Source: a bacterium
GTDB lineage: Bacteria; Hydrothermota; UBA3073; JACQXS01; JAQTXJ01
DNA: 64,000 nucleotides
NCBI GenBank assembly: GCA_028716385.1
Contig: JAQUPX010000005.1
Coordinates: 62,001-126,000 of the forward strand
Reading direction: 5' to 3'
Both the position numbers and the translations under genes were made by a program. Under the pieces are notes generated by a model, which was not told where the DNA came from, did no database searches, and worked only from the letters and a program-made list of their open reading frames with translations. Below, piece after piece: positions 35,583-43,500 of this stretch (positions within the stretch are counted from its first letter, which is position 1; each line of letters starts with the position of its first letter).

Positions 35583-36252
35583 TCTTGTAGTGGAGATTTT
35601 AAGTCGGCTTGATAAGGCAGGCGTGCTTGATAAACTTGTTCTAGTTGGAAGTTGGTGTTTGTTGTTTTATAAGGAATATTTTTCTAAGGTAAAATATATT
35701 TCTGCGATTAAGACTAGAGATATAGATTTCTTAGTCCCGTTGCCTTCTCGTATTGGTGTAAAGGTAAATATTGTTGCCTTATTAAAAGATTTAGGATTTA
35801 TAGTTGGTTTCTATGGAGATAAGGGAGTAATGAAATTAGAACATCCCGAGTTAATTCTTGAATTTTTGGTCCCGGAAAAAGGAAAAGGCAGTACTAGCCC
35901 TTATGCCCTGCCTCAGTTAGGTATAAATGCTCAAAGATTGAGATTTTTAAGTTTTCTTACGTATAAGAAGATTCAAGTTTCTGTTGAGGGTATAAAAATT
36001 ACATTACCACATCCGGCGGTTTTTTCATTGCATAAACTTATAATCTCAGAAAGGAGACAGGATAAAGAAAAGGCAATAAGGGATAAAGAGAGTGCAAAAA
36101 GGATTTTGAAAGCACTTATTGAGAAAGGAGAAAGCGATACGATTAAAGAAGTTTTTGGCTCTGTCTGTGTCAGCTGGCAGAAAAAAATACTCAAAAATCT
36201 GGATAGGGTAGAAGATAACGAAGTTATTTCTTTGCTTGAAAGTAAAAAATGA
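35563..36252 (+). CDS. nucleotidyltransferase-fold protein (GSU2403-type), putative toxin
   Basis: 229 residues with a GTG start preceded by GAGGAGAG. The polymerase-beta-like nucleotidyltransferase signature is seen as LVGSWCLLFYKEYF (GS motif) and the metal-binding TRDIDFLVP (D-x-D), then LEFLVPEKG as the third acidic strand. The C-terminal half is helical and charged. Related proteins are found in stand-alone, mobile two-gene cassettes and include tRNA-modifying toxins of the MNT/MenT/AbiEii type. The toxin role here is inference from fold, gene overlap and the repressor-type promoter. Confidence 0.7.
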   Translation: MEKKQYNLVVEILSRLDKAGVLDKLVLVGSWCLLFYKEYFSKVKYISAIKTRDIDFLVPLPSRIGVKVNIVALLKDLGFIVGFYGDKGVMKLEHPELILEFLVPEKGKGSTSPYALPQLGINAQRLRFLSFLTYKKIQVSVEGIKITLPHPAVFSLHKLIISERRQDKEKAIRDKESAKRILKALIEKGESDTIKEVFGSVCVSWQKKILKNLDRVEDNEVISLLESKK

Positions 36253-36543
36253 GACGCCTTGTCTGCCTCAGGCGGATTACCCCGCTTAGTCGGGGTGGCG
36301 AGATTCTATCTATTCTCTGTTTTATGGTATTTTTTTAATTCTAAATCTCTCTATTTTTTCTCTGCGAACGGAGTTTACCCCGCAATGTCGAAGATCCGCC
36401 GTAGGAGGAGCGGGGCGACTTTTTGTTCTGTGAATCTCGTGGTTTTATTTGTTTGTGTTTTTGGAATTCGTTACTCACTTACCTTACTTACCTCACTTAC
36501 CTCACTTACCTCACTTACCTTACTTGCCTCGCTTGACTTTTTC
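36253..36543. repeat. palindrome-rich spacer with a 9-bp tandem repeat
   Basis: GCCTCAGGCGG (36264-36274) and CCCCGCTTAGTCGGGG (36281-36296) are GC-rich palindromes; a further GC-rich block with GATCCGCCGTAGGAGGAGC lies at about 36392-36412. At 36473-36535 a degenerate array of the 9-mer CTTACCTCA runs for about seven units, ending just before the stop codon of the minus-strand gene. The plus-strand frame across it is not believed to be a gene. Confidence 0.7.
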
Positions 36544-37212
36544 TTATTTCTTCAGCACGATTTTCTTCCCATCCCAGATAAACACTTTCGTCCATTCTTT
36601 TGTATTTATTATCAATTCTCTTGTTGTCTGGTTATAGCGGATAGTAAACAAATCTGCTTCACTCATTGGAACGTTGACAGAGTCTCCGGAGGCAGTTTTC
36701 AGCATTTGGTAGCGTATTTCGCTGAGGCAGAGGTCAAAGATTTTTGAATTATCTTTAAGTATATTTATGTATGCAAAATTAGTTCCTTGTCCTCCTACGG
36801 TGTAGGTTATGGCTAATATTTCGTTTAAGTTATCTCCGTCAATATCAATATCTTTAAAGACATAATCGTTATTATTTTCGCCGACTCCCGAGAAGAATTC
36901 GGTTCCTTCAAGGCCTACTATATTTTGTATTTTATCATCTTTAATATAAGCAACAAATGTATAGTAGTTGTTATCAGTTCCTTTATAATCGGATACTGCG
37001 ATGACTTTTTGAGGGGTTTGGCTTTTATCCGTGACAGTAATTTCTTTAAATACGTTATTTGTCCATTTCTCAGGGTTATAGGTATTATCTCCGTTAGTTA
37101 TGAATTTGGTTATATCGGTATCGCGGGAAAAGGATGTTCCGGCGACAAAGGCACAGGATATAAGAACTACTGCGTATTTAATCTTTTGTAATGCTTTAGT
37201 ATATTTTTTCAT
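36544..37212 (-). CDS. secreted protein with calcium-binding (FG-GAP/VCBS-like) loop, unknown function
   Basis: About 222 residues. The ATG at 37212 is chosen because GGAGGAG lies 3-4 bases upstream; an ATG four codons earlier overlaps that ribosome site. The N-terminus (MKKYTKALQKIKYAVVLISCAFVAGTSFS) is a signal peptide. The mid-region carries DIDIDGDNLNEILAI, a DxDGDxxxE Ca-binding loop of the kind found in FG-GAP/VCBS beta-propeller repeats, flanked by beta-strand patterns. No enzyme motif is seen. It is probably a periplasmic or surface protein. It lies at the edge of the accessory island. Confidence 0.72.
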   Translation of the reverse strand: MKKYTKALQKIKYAVVLISCAFVAGTSFSRDTDITKFITNGDNTYNPEKWTNNVFKEITVTDKSQTPQKVIAVSDYKGTDNNYYTFVAYIKDDKIQNIVGLEGTEFFSGVGENNNDYVFKDIDIDGDNLNEILAITYTVGGQGTNFAYINILKDNSKIFDLCLSEIRYQMLKTASGDSVNVPMSEADLFTIRYNQTTRELIINTKEWTKVFIWDGKKIVLKK

Positions 37213-37735
37213 TTTCTCCTCCATTTGTCATTCCGTACTTGATATCACGTTTCGGGACCCCGCCTTGGCGGTGGCAGAATCCATCTTTTATTTGTTCCTG
37301 ATATTCTGATCCGCTGATATTCTTCCAACTGATTTGCTGATTCTCTGCTATGCTGTTTGTTTTACCAGTTACAGTTCTTACTATCAGTTACCATAAGTTA
37401 TAGCAAGCCCTTAGAGCCTTTGGCTCTTAGGGCTTGCTATCCCGCTCAGCGGGACAGTTAGTTTCTTCTTAATTACCATCAATTACATTTCTTTCTCTAT
37501 GGTTAAAACAACAATAGTTCTATTCCAAAAACTTGGCAAGAAAAAAGTTTTTATTTTGTTATATGTCCCTATTATACTAATATCTTATTAACTACTACAC
37601 TAATTCCCCGAGTCTGTCATTCTGAGCGACTTGTCCTGAGCGCAGTCGAAGGGAGAGAAGAATCTCTCTGTTAATTTCCCAATCTCCAATCTGTATTTTC
37701 TGTTAATCTGTTTAATCCAAAATCTGCCGCGCTCT
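37213..37735. repeat. left composite repeat of the restriction island
   Basis: In order, this has ACCCCGCCTTGGCGGTGGCAG (37256-37275), CTGAT-type repeats (about 37297-37345), an ATAAGTTATAG block, a 17-bp hairpin at 37402-37438, CAGTTAGTTTCTTCTTAATT (37456-37475) continuing ACCATCAATTACA, and then TGTCATTCTGAG...GAAGAATCTCTCTGTTAAT (37616-37676). The same blocks occur in the same order but inverted at 46640-46840, and the CATTCTGAG block is inverted at 47588-47632. No intact gene is seen. Confidence 0.7.
37402..37438. repeat. 17-bp hairpin inserted in the left composite repeat
   Basis: The arms AGCAAGCCCTTAGAGCC and GGCTCTTAGGGCTTGCT are separated by TTT, with one mismatch. The hairpin and the adjacent CCCGCTCAGCGGG interrupt a block that is continuous in the inverted copy at about 46670-46690, so they are a later insertion. 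Confidence 0.7.
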
Positions 37736-38452
37736 GTGGCAGAAATTCCATGGGGACACAATAATGTTATTATTGAAAAAGTTAAAAGTCCTGCAGAACG
37801 ACTCTGGTATGTTAAAAAAACTTTTGAATGTGGATGGGCAAGAAATGTTTTAGTTTTGCAGATAGAAAACAGTTTATACTCTCGCCAGGGGAAAGCGCTT
37901 ACTAATTTTGATAAAACTCTTCCACCATTGCAATCCGACCTAGCAAAACAAACACTCAAAGACCCTTATATTTTTGACTTTCTAACTTTAGATACAGAGG
38001 CAAGGGAACACGAATTAGAAAAGGAACTTATTGACCATCTCGCAAAGTTTCTTCTTGAACTCGGCGCAGGGTTTTCATTCGTAGGGAAACAGGTTCATCT
38101 TGAAATTGGCGAAGAGGATTTTTATATTGATTTATTATTTTATCATCTTAAACTACGTTGTTATATAGTAATAGAACTTAAGGTTGGACCATTTAAGCCT
38201 GAATACGCAGGTAAAATGAATTTTTATCTTAGCGCTGTAGATGATTTAATGCGTCACCCGGATGATAAACCAAGTATTGGCATTTTGTTATGCAAGTCTA
38301 AAAATCGTATCATTGCAGAATATGCTTTACGGGAAATAAAAAAACCAATAGGTGTTGCTGAATGGACAACAAAGATTGTTGAGAAATTGCCTAAAAACCT
38401 TAAAGGAACTCTCCCGACTATTGAAGAATTAGAAAAAGAATTAAAAAAATAA
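37736..38452 (+). pseudogene. N-terminally truncated YhcG/DUF1016 PDDEXK nuclease
   Basis: 239 residues from a GTG, beginning at the point where intact family members read ...IPWGHN. The whole C-terminal PDDEXK nuclease half is present: NVLVLQIENSLYSRQGKA, DPYIFDFLTL, FVGKQVHLEIGEEDFYIDLL and YIVIELKVGPFKPEYAGKM with the E-x-K pair. The N-terminal DUF1016_N domain (about 100-150 residues) is absent; in-frame codons upstream show no match and soon hit a stop, and no ribosome site precedes the GTG. This looks like a remnant cut by the left composite repeat. A shortened functional nuclease cannot be excluded. Confidence 0.8.
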
Positions 38453-38766
38453 AACTATTAACGATTTCCATCTGTTAATTTTGATATTTGCATTTTAATT
38501 TTTGATTTTGCCTGTCTGATCCTCTGCCTGTCCGCCTCTGGAGGAATAACCTGATATCCTGCCTACTGATGCTCTGATCTTCTGCCTGCCTGCCGTAGGC
38601 ACGGATATGCTTTCTGTTTTTATCCTTGACTTTTCCCATTCCCGTTTTAATAATACACATTATAGTTACTCAAAAATAACGTTAAGGAAATCAAAACTAA
38701 AAACTTATTTAAGTTAAAGGATTTCTTTTTTCGCAACTAATTAGCAGTGTGATTTAGGCTAAAGTT
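38453..38766. repeat. spacer with CTGAT repeats and copy 1 of a 101-bp direct repeat with promoter
   Basis: The repeat at 38557-38657 (CCTGCCTACTGATGCTCTG to TTAATAATACA) is almost identical to 40139-40239. It contains TTGACT (38626-38631) and an AATAAT/TAATAA -10 (38648-38654), a sigma70-type promoter serving the rhuM gene with a leader of about 105 nt. Copy 2 sits in front of the Res gene. Confidence 0.72.
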
Positions 38767-39795
38767 ATGAAAAAACTACCGGATAATCAAATCACTTTTT
38801 ATCAATCACCGGATGGTTCGGTAAATATTGAGGTATTGTATGCCGAAGAAAACATCTGGCTTTCCCAAAAAAAAATGGCAGAACTTTTTGATACAACGCC
38901 TCAAAATATAACTCAACATCTCAAAAACATCTATGAAGAAGGAGAAGCTGACCAAATGGCAACTTGTAAGGATTTCTTACAAGTTCAAAAAGAAGGAGAA
39001 AGGGAAGTCCAAAGAAATACATCTTTTTATTCATTGGAAGCCATTATTGCCGTTGGTTACAGGGTAAATTCCGAACGGGGCACTCAATTTAGGCAATGGG
39101 CGACAGAAATTCTAAAAAGCTATATACATAAGGGGTATGTGTTAGACAGCAACAGGTTTAAATACGGTTCTCGTTTTAGCGCCAGATATTTTGATGAACT
39201 CTACGAAGAAATCAAAGATATCCGTTCCAGTGAGCGTATGCTTTACCAGAAAATTACCGATATTTATGCGACAGCCATAGACTATTCCCCTAAAGCGTAT
39301 GAGAGTAAGCAATTTTTTGCTACGGTACAAAACAAACTTCATTTTGCTATTACCGGGAAAACAGCGGCAGAAATTATTCAAACTCGTGTTAGCAGCAAGA
39401 AAGATAGAATGGGACTTACCTCATGGAGAAGATCTCCAAACGGTAAAATTATGCCAAGTGACGTAATTACTGCTAAAAATTATTTAGCCAAAAAAGAACT
39501 TATTGAACTCAATAGAATTGTAAATATGTATTTGGATTATGCGGAAATGCAGGCTGCTCGGGGACGGGCAATGACTATGCAAGACTGGGTAGAAAAGCTC
39601 AATGCTTTTTTGAAGTTCAGTGAGCACGAGATTTTGACAGATGCAGGAAGAATCAGCCATGAAGTAGCAGAAACGCTTGCTTTAGAAGAATACGAGAAAT
39701 ATCGCTCAATACAGGACAAAAACTATGTTTCCGACTTTGACCGCGAAGTAAAAAAGCTGCTAAACTCTACCAAGAAAAAGAAGGATATTCATTAA
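38767..39795 (+). CDS. RhuM family protein
   Basis: 342 residues. The N-terminal half is a winged-helix-like region with VLYAEENIWLSQKKMAELF and TPQNITQHLKNIYEEGE. The conserved TSFYSLEAIIAVGYRVNSER, RGTQFRQWATEILKSYI and FFATVQNKLHFAITGKTAAE blocks follow and identify the virulence RhuM family (first named in Salmonella; biochemical role unsettled). Such genes are often found in restriction-modification and other defence islands, as here between a YhcG remnant and a type III-like R-M system. A near-perfect 101-bp promoter repeat flanks it on both sides. Confidence 0.9.
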   Translation: MKKLPDNQITFYQSPDGSVNIEVLYAEENIWLSQKKMAELFDTTPQNITQHLKNIYEEGEADQMATCKDFLQVQKEGEREVQRNTSFYSLEAIIAVGYRVNSERGTQFRQWATEILKSYIHKGYVLDSNRFKYGSRFSARYFDELYEEIKDIRSSERMLYQKITDIYATAIDYSPKAYESKQFFATVQNKLHFAITGKTAAEIIQTRVSSKKDRMGLTSWRRSPNGKIMPSDVITAKNYLAKKELIELNRIVNMYLDYAEMQAARGRAMTMQDWVEKLNAFLKFSEHEILTDAGRISHEVAETLALEEYEKYRSIQDKNYVSDFDREVKKLLNSTKKKKDIH

Positions 39796-40257
39796 TGCGA
39801 ATATAAGTTTTGCTCCATTTATGTCTTCCTATTAACGAATACCCTGTGTCTGTCATTCTGAGTATAGCGAAGAATCTCTCTGTTAATTACGCTATTAACT
39901 AATATCCTAATAACTAATATCCTAATAACTATTTTCTGTAACCTGATCTTCTGATAACCTGTCGAAGATGGAACATCCCGCCCTGGCGGTGATCTCGCCT
40001 CAGGCGGAATATACTTTCTATTTCCGTTCCTGATCTTCTGATAATCTGATCCCCTGCCTACTGATGCTCTGATCTTCTGATATACTATTTGTTTCCTAAT
40101 AACGATTTTCTGTAATCTGATTTTCTGATAATCTGGTTTCCTGCCTTCTGATACTCTGATCTTCTGCCTGCCTGCCGTAGGCACGGATATGCTTTCTGTT
40201 TTTATCCTTGACTTTTCCCATTCCCGTTTTAATAATACAACTTGTCGTTAGTGAATT
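39796..40257. repeat. spacer with CATTCTGAG and CTGAT repeats and copy 2 of the 101-bp direct repeat
   Basis: TGTCATTCTGAGTATAGCG-AAGAATCTCTCTG at 39847-39880 is followed by ATTAACTAATATCC repeats (39888-39930) and many CTGATnTTCTGAT units to 40160. GC-rich palindromes lie at 39968-40008. The direct repeat at 40139-40239 supplies TTGACT (40208-40213) and AATAAT (40231-40236), 21 nt before the Res ATG at 40258. No gene is seen. Much of this arrangement recurs inverted at 47470-47640. Confidence 0.7.
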
Positions 40258-42930
40258 ATGAAACAAAGCAAATTCATCACAAATCCTTTTGAAATATTAG
40301 ACCCAAATATTCGTTGGGCTCCCGGGCAGGATGATTTATTTCAAACTGCTTATGACAAGTTATTGCCTCCATTAGTTCATAAAATCAGAAAAGCTGTTAA
40401 GGATTGGCGGGATAAGGATTATGAAAGTGCAAGCGAAACCTCTAAAATACTGCTCAATTTTTGGTTTAATGTTGAGTCTCATAGAGATAAATTTCAATAC
40501 TATTTTGCGCAAAGGGAAGCCATTGAATCAATTATCTATCTTTATGAAGTAGTAAAAGCAAGAGATAAATATGAACTTCTAAAATTTGACGCTTCCGGAT
40601 TTGTAAGCACGGGAATGTTTGATGAGAACTGGACAAGATATGTTGTAAAAATGGCAACAGGCTCCGGCAAAACTAAGGTTGCAAGTTTAGTAATTGTCTG
40701 GTCTTATTTTCATAAGCTTTATGAGAAAGATTCTACTCTCTCTAAAAATTTCCTTTTTATTGCTCCTAATATTATTGTTCTGAACAGGCTTAAAAGAGAT
40801 TTTGATGGACTTAAAATATTCAAAAACGACCCTTTAATTCCTGAAGATGGTTTTGAGGGCAAAGATTGGCACTCTGATTTTCAGTTAGCCATTCATTTGC
40901 AAGACGAACTAAAGGCAATCTCTCCCGCCGGAAATATCTTTTTAACAAATGTTCATAGAATCTTTTTGAATGACGATAACGCTCCTTCTTTTGAGGATAC
41001 GAATACTCTAAACTATTTTGTTGGAGAAAAACCCACACCTTACGCTGACAAATCGGCAAAATTGGATTTAGGAGAAATTTTAAGAAGCGCTAAATTAAAG
41101 GATTTAGTTGTTATGAATGATGAGGCTCATCATATTCACGATGAGAAACTTGCATGGTTCAAAAATATTGCAGATATTAACAATAAACTGAAATTAAGGT
41201 ATGGCAATGGATTGGCTTTGCAAGTGGATTTTACTGCTACACCAAAACGCGAGAACGGAGCTATTTTTGTCCAAACTACCTGTGATTATCCTTTAGTAGA
41301 AGCAATTAAACAAAATATAGTAAAAAGTCCTGTGCTTCCGGATGAGGTATCAAGAAGCAAGTTACAGGAAAAACCATCAAATAAATTTGTTGAACATTAT
41401 GAAGACTACATTCATCTTGGATATATTGAGTGGAAAAAGCAATACGAGGAACTTAAAAAAGTAGGGAAAACTCCTTTGCTTTTCATTATGACAACAGAAA
41501 CAAAAGAAAGTAATGAAGTCGCGGAATATCTTGAAAATAGATACCCGGAATTTAAAAAAGCTGTTTTAGTTATTCATACAAATAAAAGTGGAGAAATCAA
41601 TGAAAACATAGAGACTAAACAAGCAAAAACAGAATTAGACAGATTAAGAAAAGCCGCTGAGAATGTGGACAAAGACGAGAGTCCTTACAAGGTAATTGTA
41701 TCAGTTCTAATGCTTCGTGAAGGCTGGGATGTAAATAATGTAACTACTATCGTAGGATTAAGACCTTATTCTTCTAAAAGCAACATTTTACCGGAACAAA
41801 CTTTGGGGAGGGGTATCAGGAAGATGTTCGGAAATGATGTAAAAGAAGAGTTGGCAGTAATCGGGACCACTGCTTTTATAGATTTTGTTGAATCAATTAA
41901 ACAGGAAGGTGTTGAACTTGGATACAGAAAAATGGGAGAAGAGGTTGGTGGAAATACTCCTGTTGTCATTGAAATAGATAAGGAAAATAGACATAAAAAT
42001 TTAGTAGAATTAGACATTTCCATTCCGGTCTTAACTCCAAGGATTTATAGGGAATACAAAAAATTAGAAAACATAGACATTGGGAAACTTGACTTCAAAC
42101 CCACAATAATAAAGCAGTTTTCAGAGGGAGAGAAGAAAGAAATTATTTTTGAAGATTTAGACCGCCAATTCTCGCATAAAATTATCTTCGATAGAACCAA
42201 TCTGGACTATAGAAATGTAATATCTTTTTTTGCCGAATCAATTAGAAAACAAAGTTGGCTTGTTAGTGGTTTTGAAGTTTTATATCCAAAAGTTAGAGAT
42301 TTTACTAAGTATTACCTATTTGGTGAAGAAGTAAATCTAGAAGACTTGAATGTTTTAAGAAACTTATCTGAGCTTGAAGCTAAAAATACCATTTTTAACA
42401 CATTCAAGAAAGCAATTGATACTCTTACAATCACGGATAAAGGAAGCGCTAAGTTAAACAACTACATAAAATTAGCAGAAGTAAAACCTATTGTCGTTAC
42501 TAATCAGAAATACATAACTCCTAGAAAGTCTATATTTAACAGGATTATAGGAAATTCTTTTGAACTGGAATTTGCAAACTTTTTAGATAACTGTGTTGAC
42601 ATTATATCTTTTGCAAAACTTGGCGACTCTGCAAGCGGTGATAATATAAAATTTAAGATGGAATATCAGGGAGAAGATGGCAATATTCATCCGTACTATC
42701 CTGATTTTATTGTAAAACGAGATGAGAGGAATATTTTCATCGTGGAGACAAAAGGTAGGGAAGATTTGGACGACAGAAGAAAAATTGAGAGATTAAAAAT
42801 CTGGTGTGCAGATGTAAACGCGAATCAAGGCGAATTTATTTATTACCCTGTTTATGTAAAGCAAGAAGAATGGGATAAGTATAGAATAGATATTAAAACG
42901 TTTGAGAATGTGACGAAGCTTTTCAAGTAA
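40258..42930 (+). CDS. type III-like restriction enzyme Res subunit (helicase-nuclease)
   Basis: 890 residues. An SF2 helicase core shows Walker A KMATGSGKTK near 132-140, a DEAH-type motif in VVMNDEAHH near 285, DFTATPKRE and the arginine-finger motif EQTLGRGIRK. The C-terminal PDDEXK nuclease motif is in YYPDFIVKRDERN plus IFIVETKGRED near 820-845. Res translocates or switches on DNA and cleaves when Mod sites are unmethylated. The length is close to type III Res. It has the duplicated promoter 5' and is followed after 10 nt by an unusual membrane-anchored gene, then Mod, so the order is Res-X-Mod rather than Mod-Res. Confidence 0.92.
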   Translation: MKQSKFITNPFEILDPNIRWAPGQDDLFQTAYDKLLPPLVHKIRKAVKDWRDKDYESASETSKILLNFWFNVESHRDKFQYYFAQREAIESIIYLYEVVKARDKYELLKFDASGFVSTGMFDENWTRYVVKMATGSGKTKVASLVIVWSYFHKLYEKDSTLSKNFLFIAPNIIVLNRLKRDFDGLKIFKNDPLIPEDGFEGKDWHSDFQLAIHLQDELKAISPAGNIFLTNVHRIFLNDDNAPSFEDTNTLNYFVGEKPTPYADKSAKLDLGEILRSAKLKDLVVMNDEAHHIHDEKLAWFKNIADINNKLKLRYGNGLALQVDFTATPKRENGAIFVQTTCDYPLVEAIKQNIVKSPVLPDEVSRSKLQEKPSNKFVEHYEDYIHLGYIEWKKQYEELKKVGKTPLLFIMTTETKESNEVAEYLENRYPEFKKAVLVIHTNKSGEINENIETKQAKTELDRLRKAAENVDKDESPYKVIVSVLMLREGWDVNNVTTIVGLRPYSSKSNILPEQTLGRGIRKMFGNDVKEELAVIGTTAFIDFVESIKQEGVELGYRKMGEEVGGNTPVVIEIDKENRHKNLVELDISIPVLTPRIYREYKKLENIDIGKLDFKPTIIKQFSEGEKKEIIFEDLDRQFSHKIIFDRTNLDYRNVISFFAESIRKQSWLVSGFEVLYPKVRDFTKYYLFGEEVNLEDLNVLRNLSELEAKNTIFNTFKKAIDTLTITDKGSAKLNNYIKLAEVKPIVVTNQKYITPRKSIFNRIIGNSFELEFANFLDNCVDIISFAKLGDSASGDNIKFKMEYQGEDGNIHPYYPDFIVKRDERNIFIVETKGREDLDDRRKIERLKIWCADVNANQGEFIYYPVYVKQEEWDKYRIDIKTFENVTKLFK

Positions 42931-42940
42931 TAGACAAACA

Positions 42941-43498
42941 ATGAATATTTGCTCAATCATTTCGAACATTTGTTCAATTGTTTCTTCACCAGTAGGAACT
43001 TCTCTGATTGGAGTAGTAGTTGGTTGGCTCTTAGGTTACTGTGGAACATTGAGAGTAGAACAAAGGAAGAGGGAACAATTAAGAAAGGATTTCAAAGAAG
43101 GGTTGTCTACTGAACTCAGAGAAGCTCAGAAGTGGCTTTCAGAGGACTATGGATTATTGACAGAAGAGTTGGAGACCAAGAATCCTGAAACTACAACACT
43201 TGGTCTAAAAAAGTATAATTTATCTTTTTTGCAAGAGAGCATTTCTTCTTTCTCGCTATTAGAGTCATGCTTTCGGGTTTCTGTTCTATCTATACGAACA
43301 AAAATAGATTATTTAAATAGTGAAATTGATAGATATAATTTCTTCTTTGAAAAAACATTTGATGCAACGCTAACATCCAATGATAGATTAAGTATAATTG
43401 CTAATATAAAAATATCTTACAAGGGCATTGCAAAACTCTCTTTTGACATTGCAGAAGAAATAAAAAAATTAAAACCCCAAGAGGAGACAGGAGACTAA
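42941..43498 (+). CDS. membrane-anchored coiled-coil protein between Res and Mod
   Basis: 185 residues. One transmembrane segment (about 16-36, VGTSLIGVVVGWLLGYCG) is followed by a charged, helical, probably coiled-coil region beginning RVEQRKREQLRKDFKEGLS. No family is recognised. It lies 10 nt after Res and 2 nt before Mod, so it is part of the same operon. A role in membrane localisation, regulation or sensing for the R-M system is possible. The alternative is a passenger gene; nothing in the sequence identifies a catalytic site. Confidence 0.75.
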   Translation: MNICSIISNICSIVSSPVGTSLIGVVVGWLLGYCGTLRVEQRKREQLRKDFKEGLSTELREAQKWLSEDYGLLTEELETKNPETTTLGLKKYNLSFLQESISSFSLLESCFRVSVLSIRTKIDYLNSEIDRYNFFFEKTFDATLTSNDRLSIIANIKISYKGIAKLSFDIAEEIKKLKPQEETGD

Positions 43499-43500
43499 CT

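Noticed and set aside
36259-36747. 162-codon plus-strand frame with repeated Leu-Thr-Ser residues
   Set aside because: It is the translation of the 9-bp tandem repeat and of the antisense of the secreted-protein gene; no independent coding signal.
39819-40184. 121-codon minus-strand frame rich in QKIR repeats
   Set aside because: It is a direct translation of the CTGAT-type DNA repeats; the periodic peptide mirrors the DNA repeat and no start context is present.
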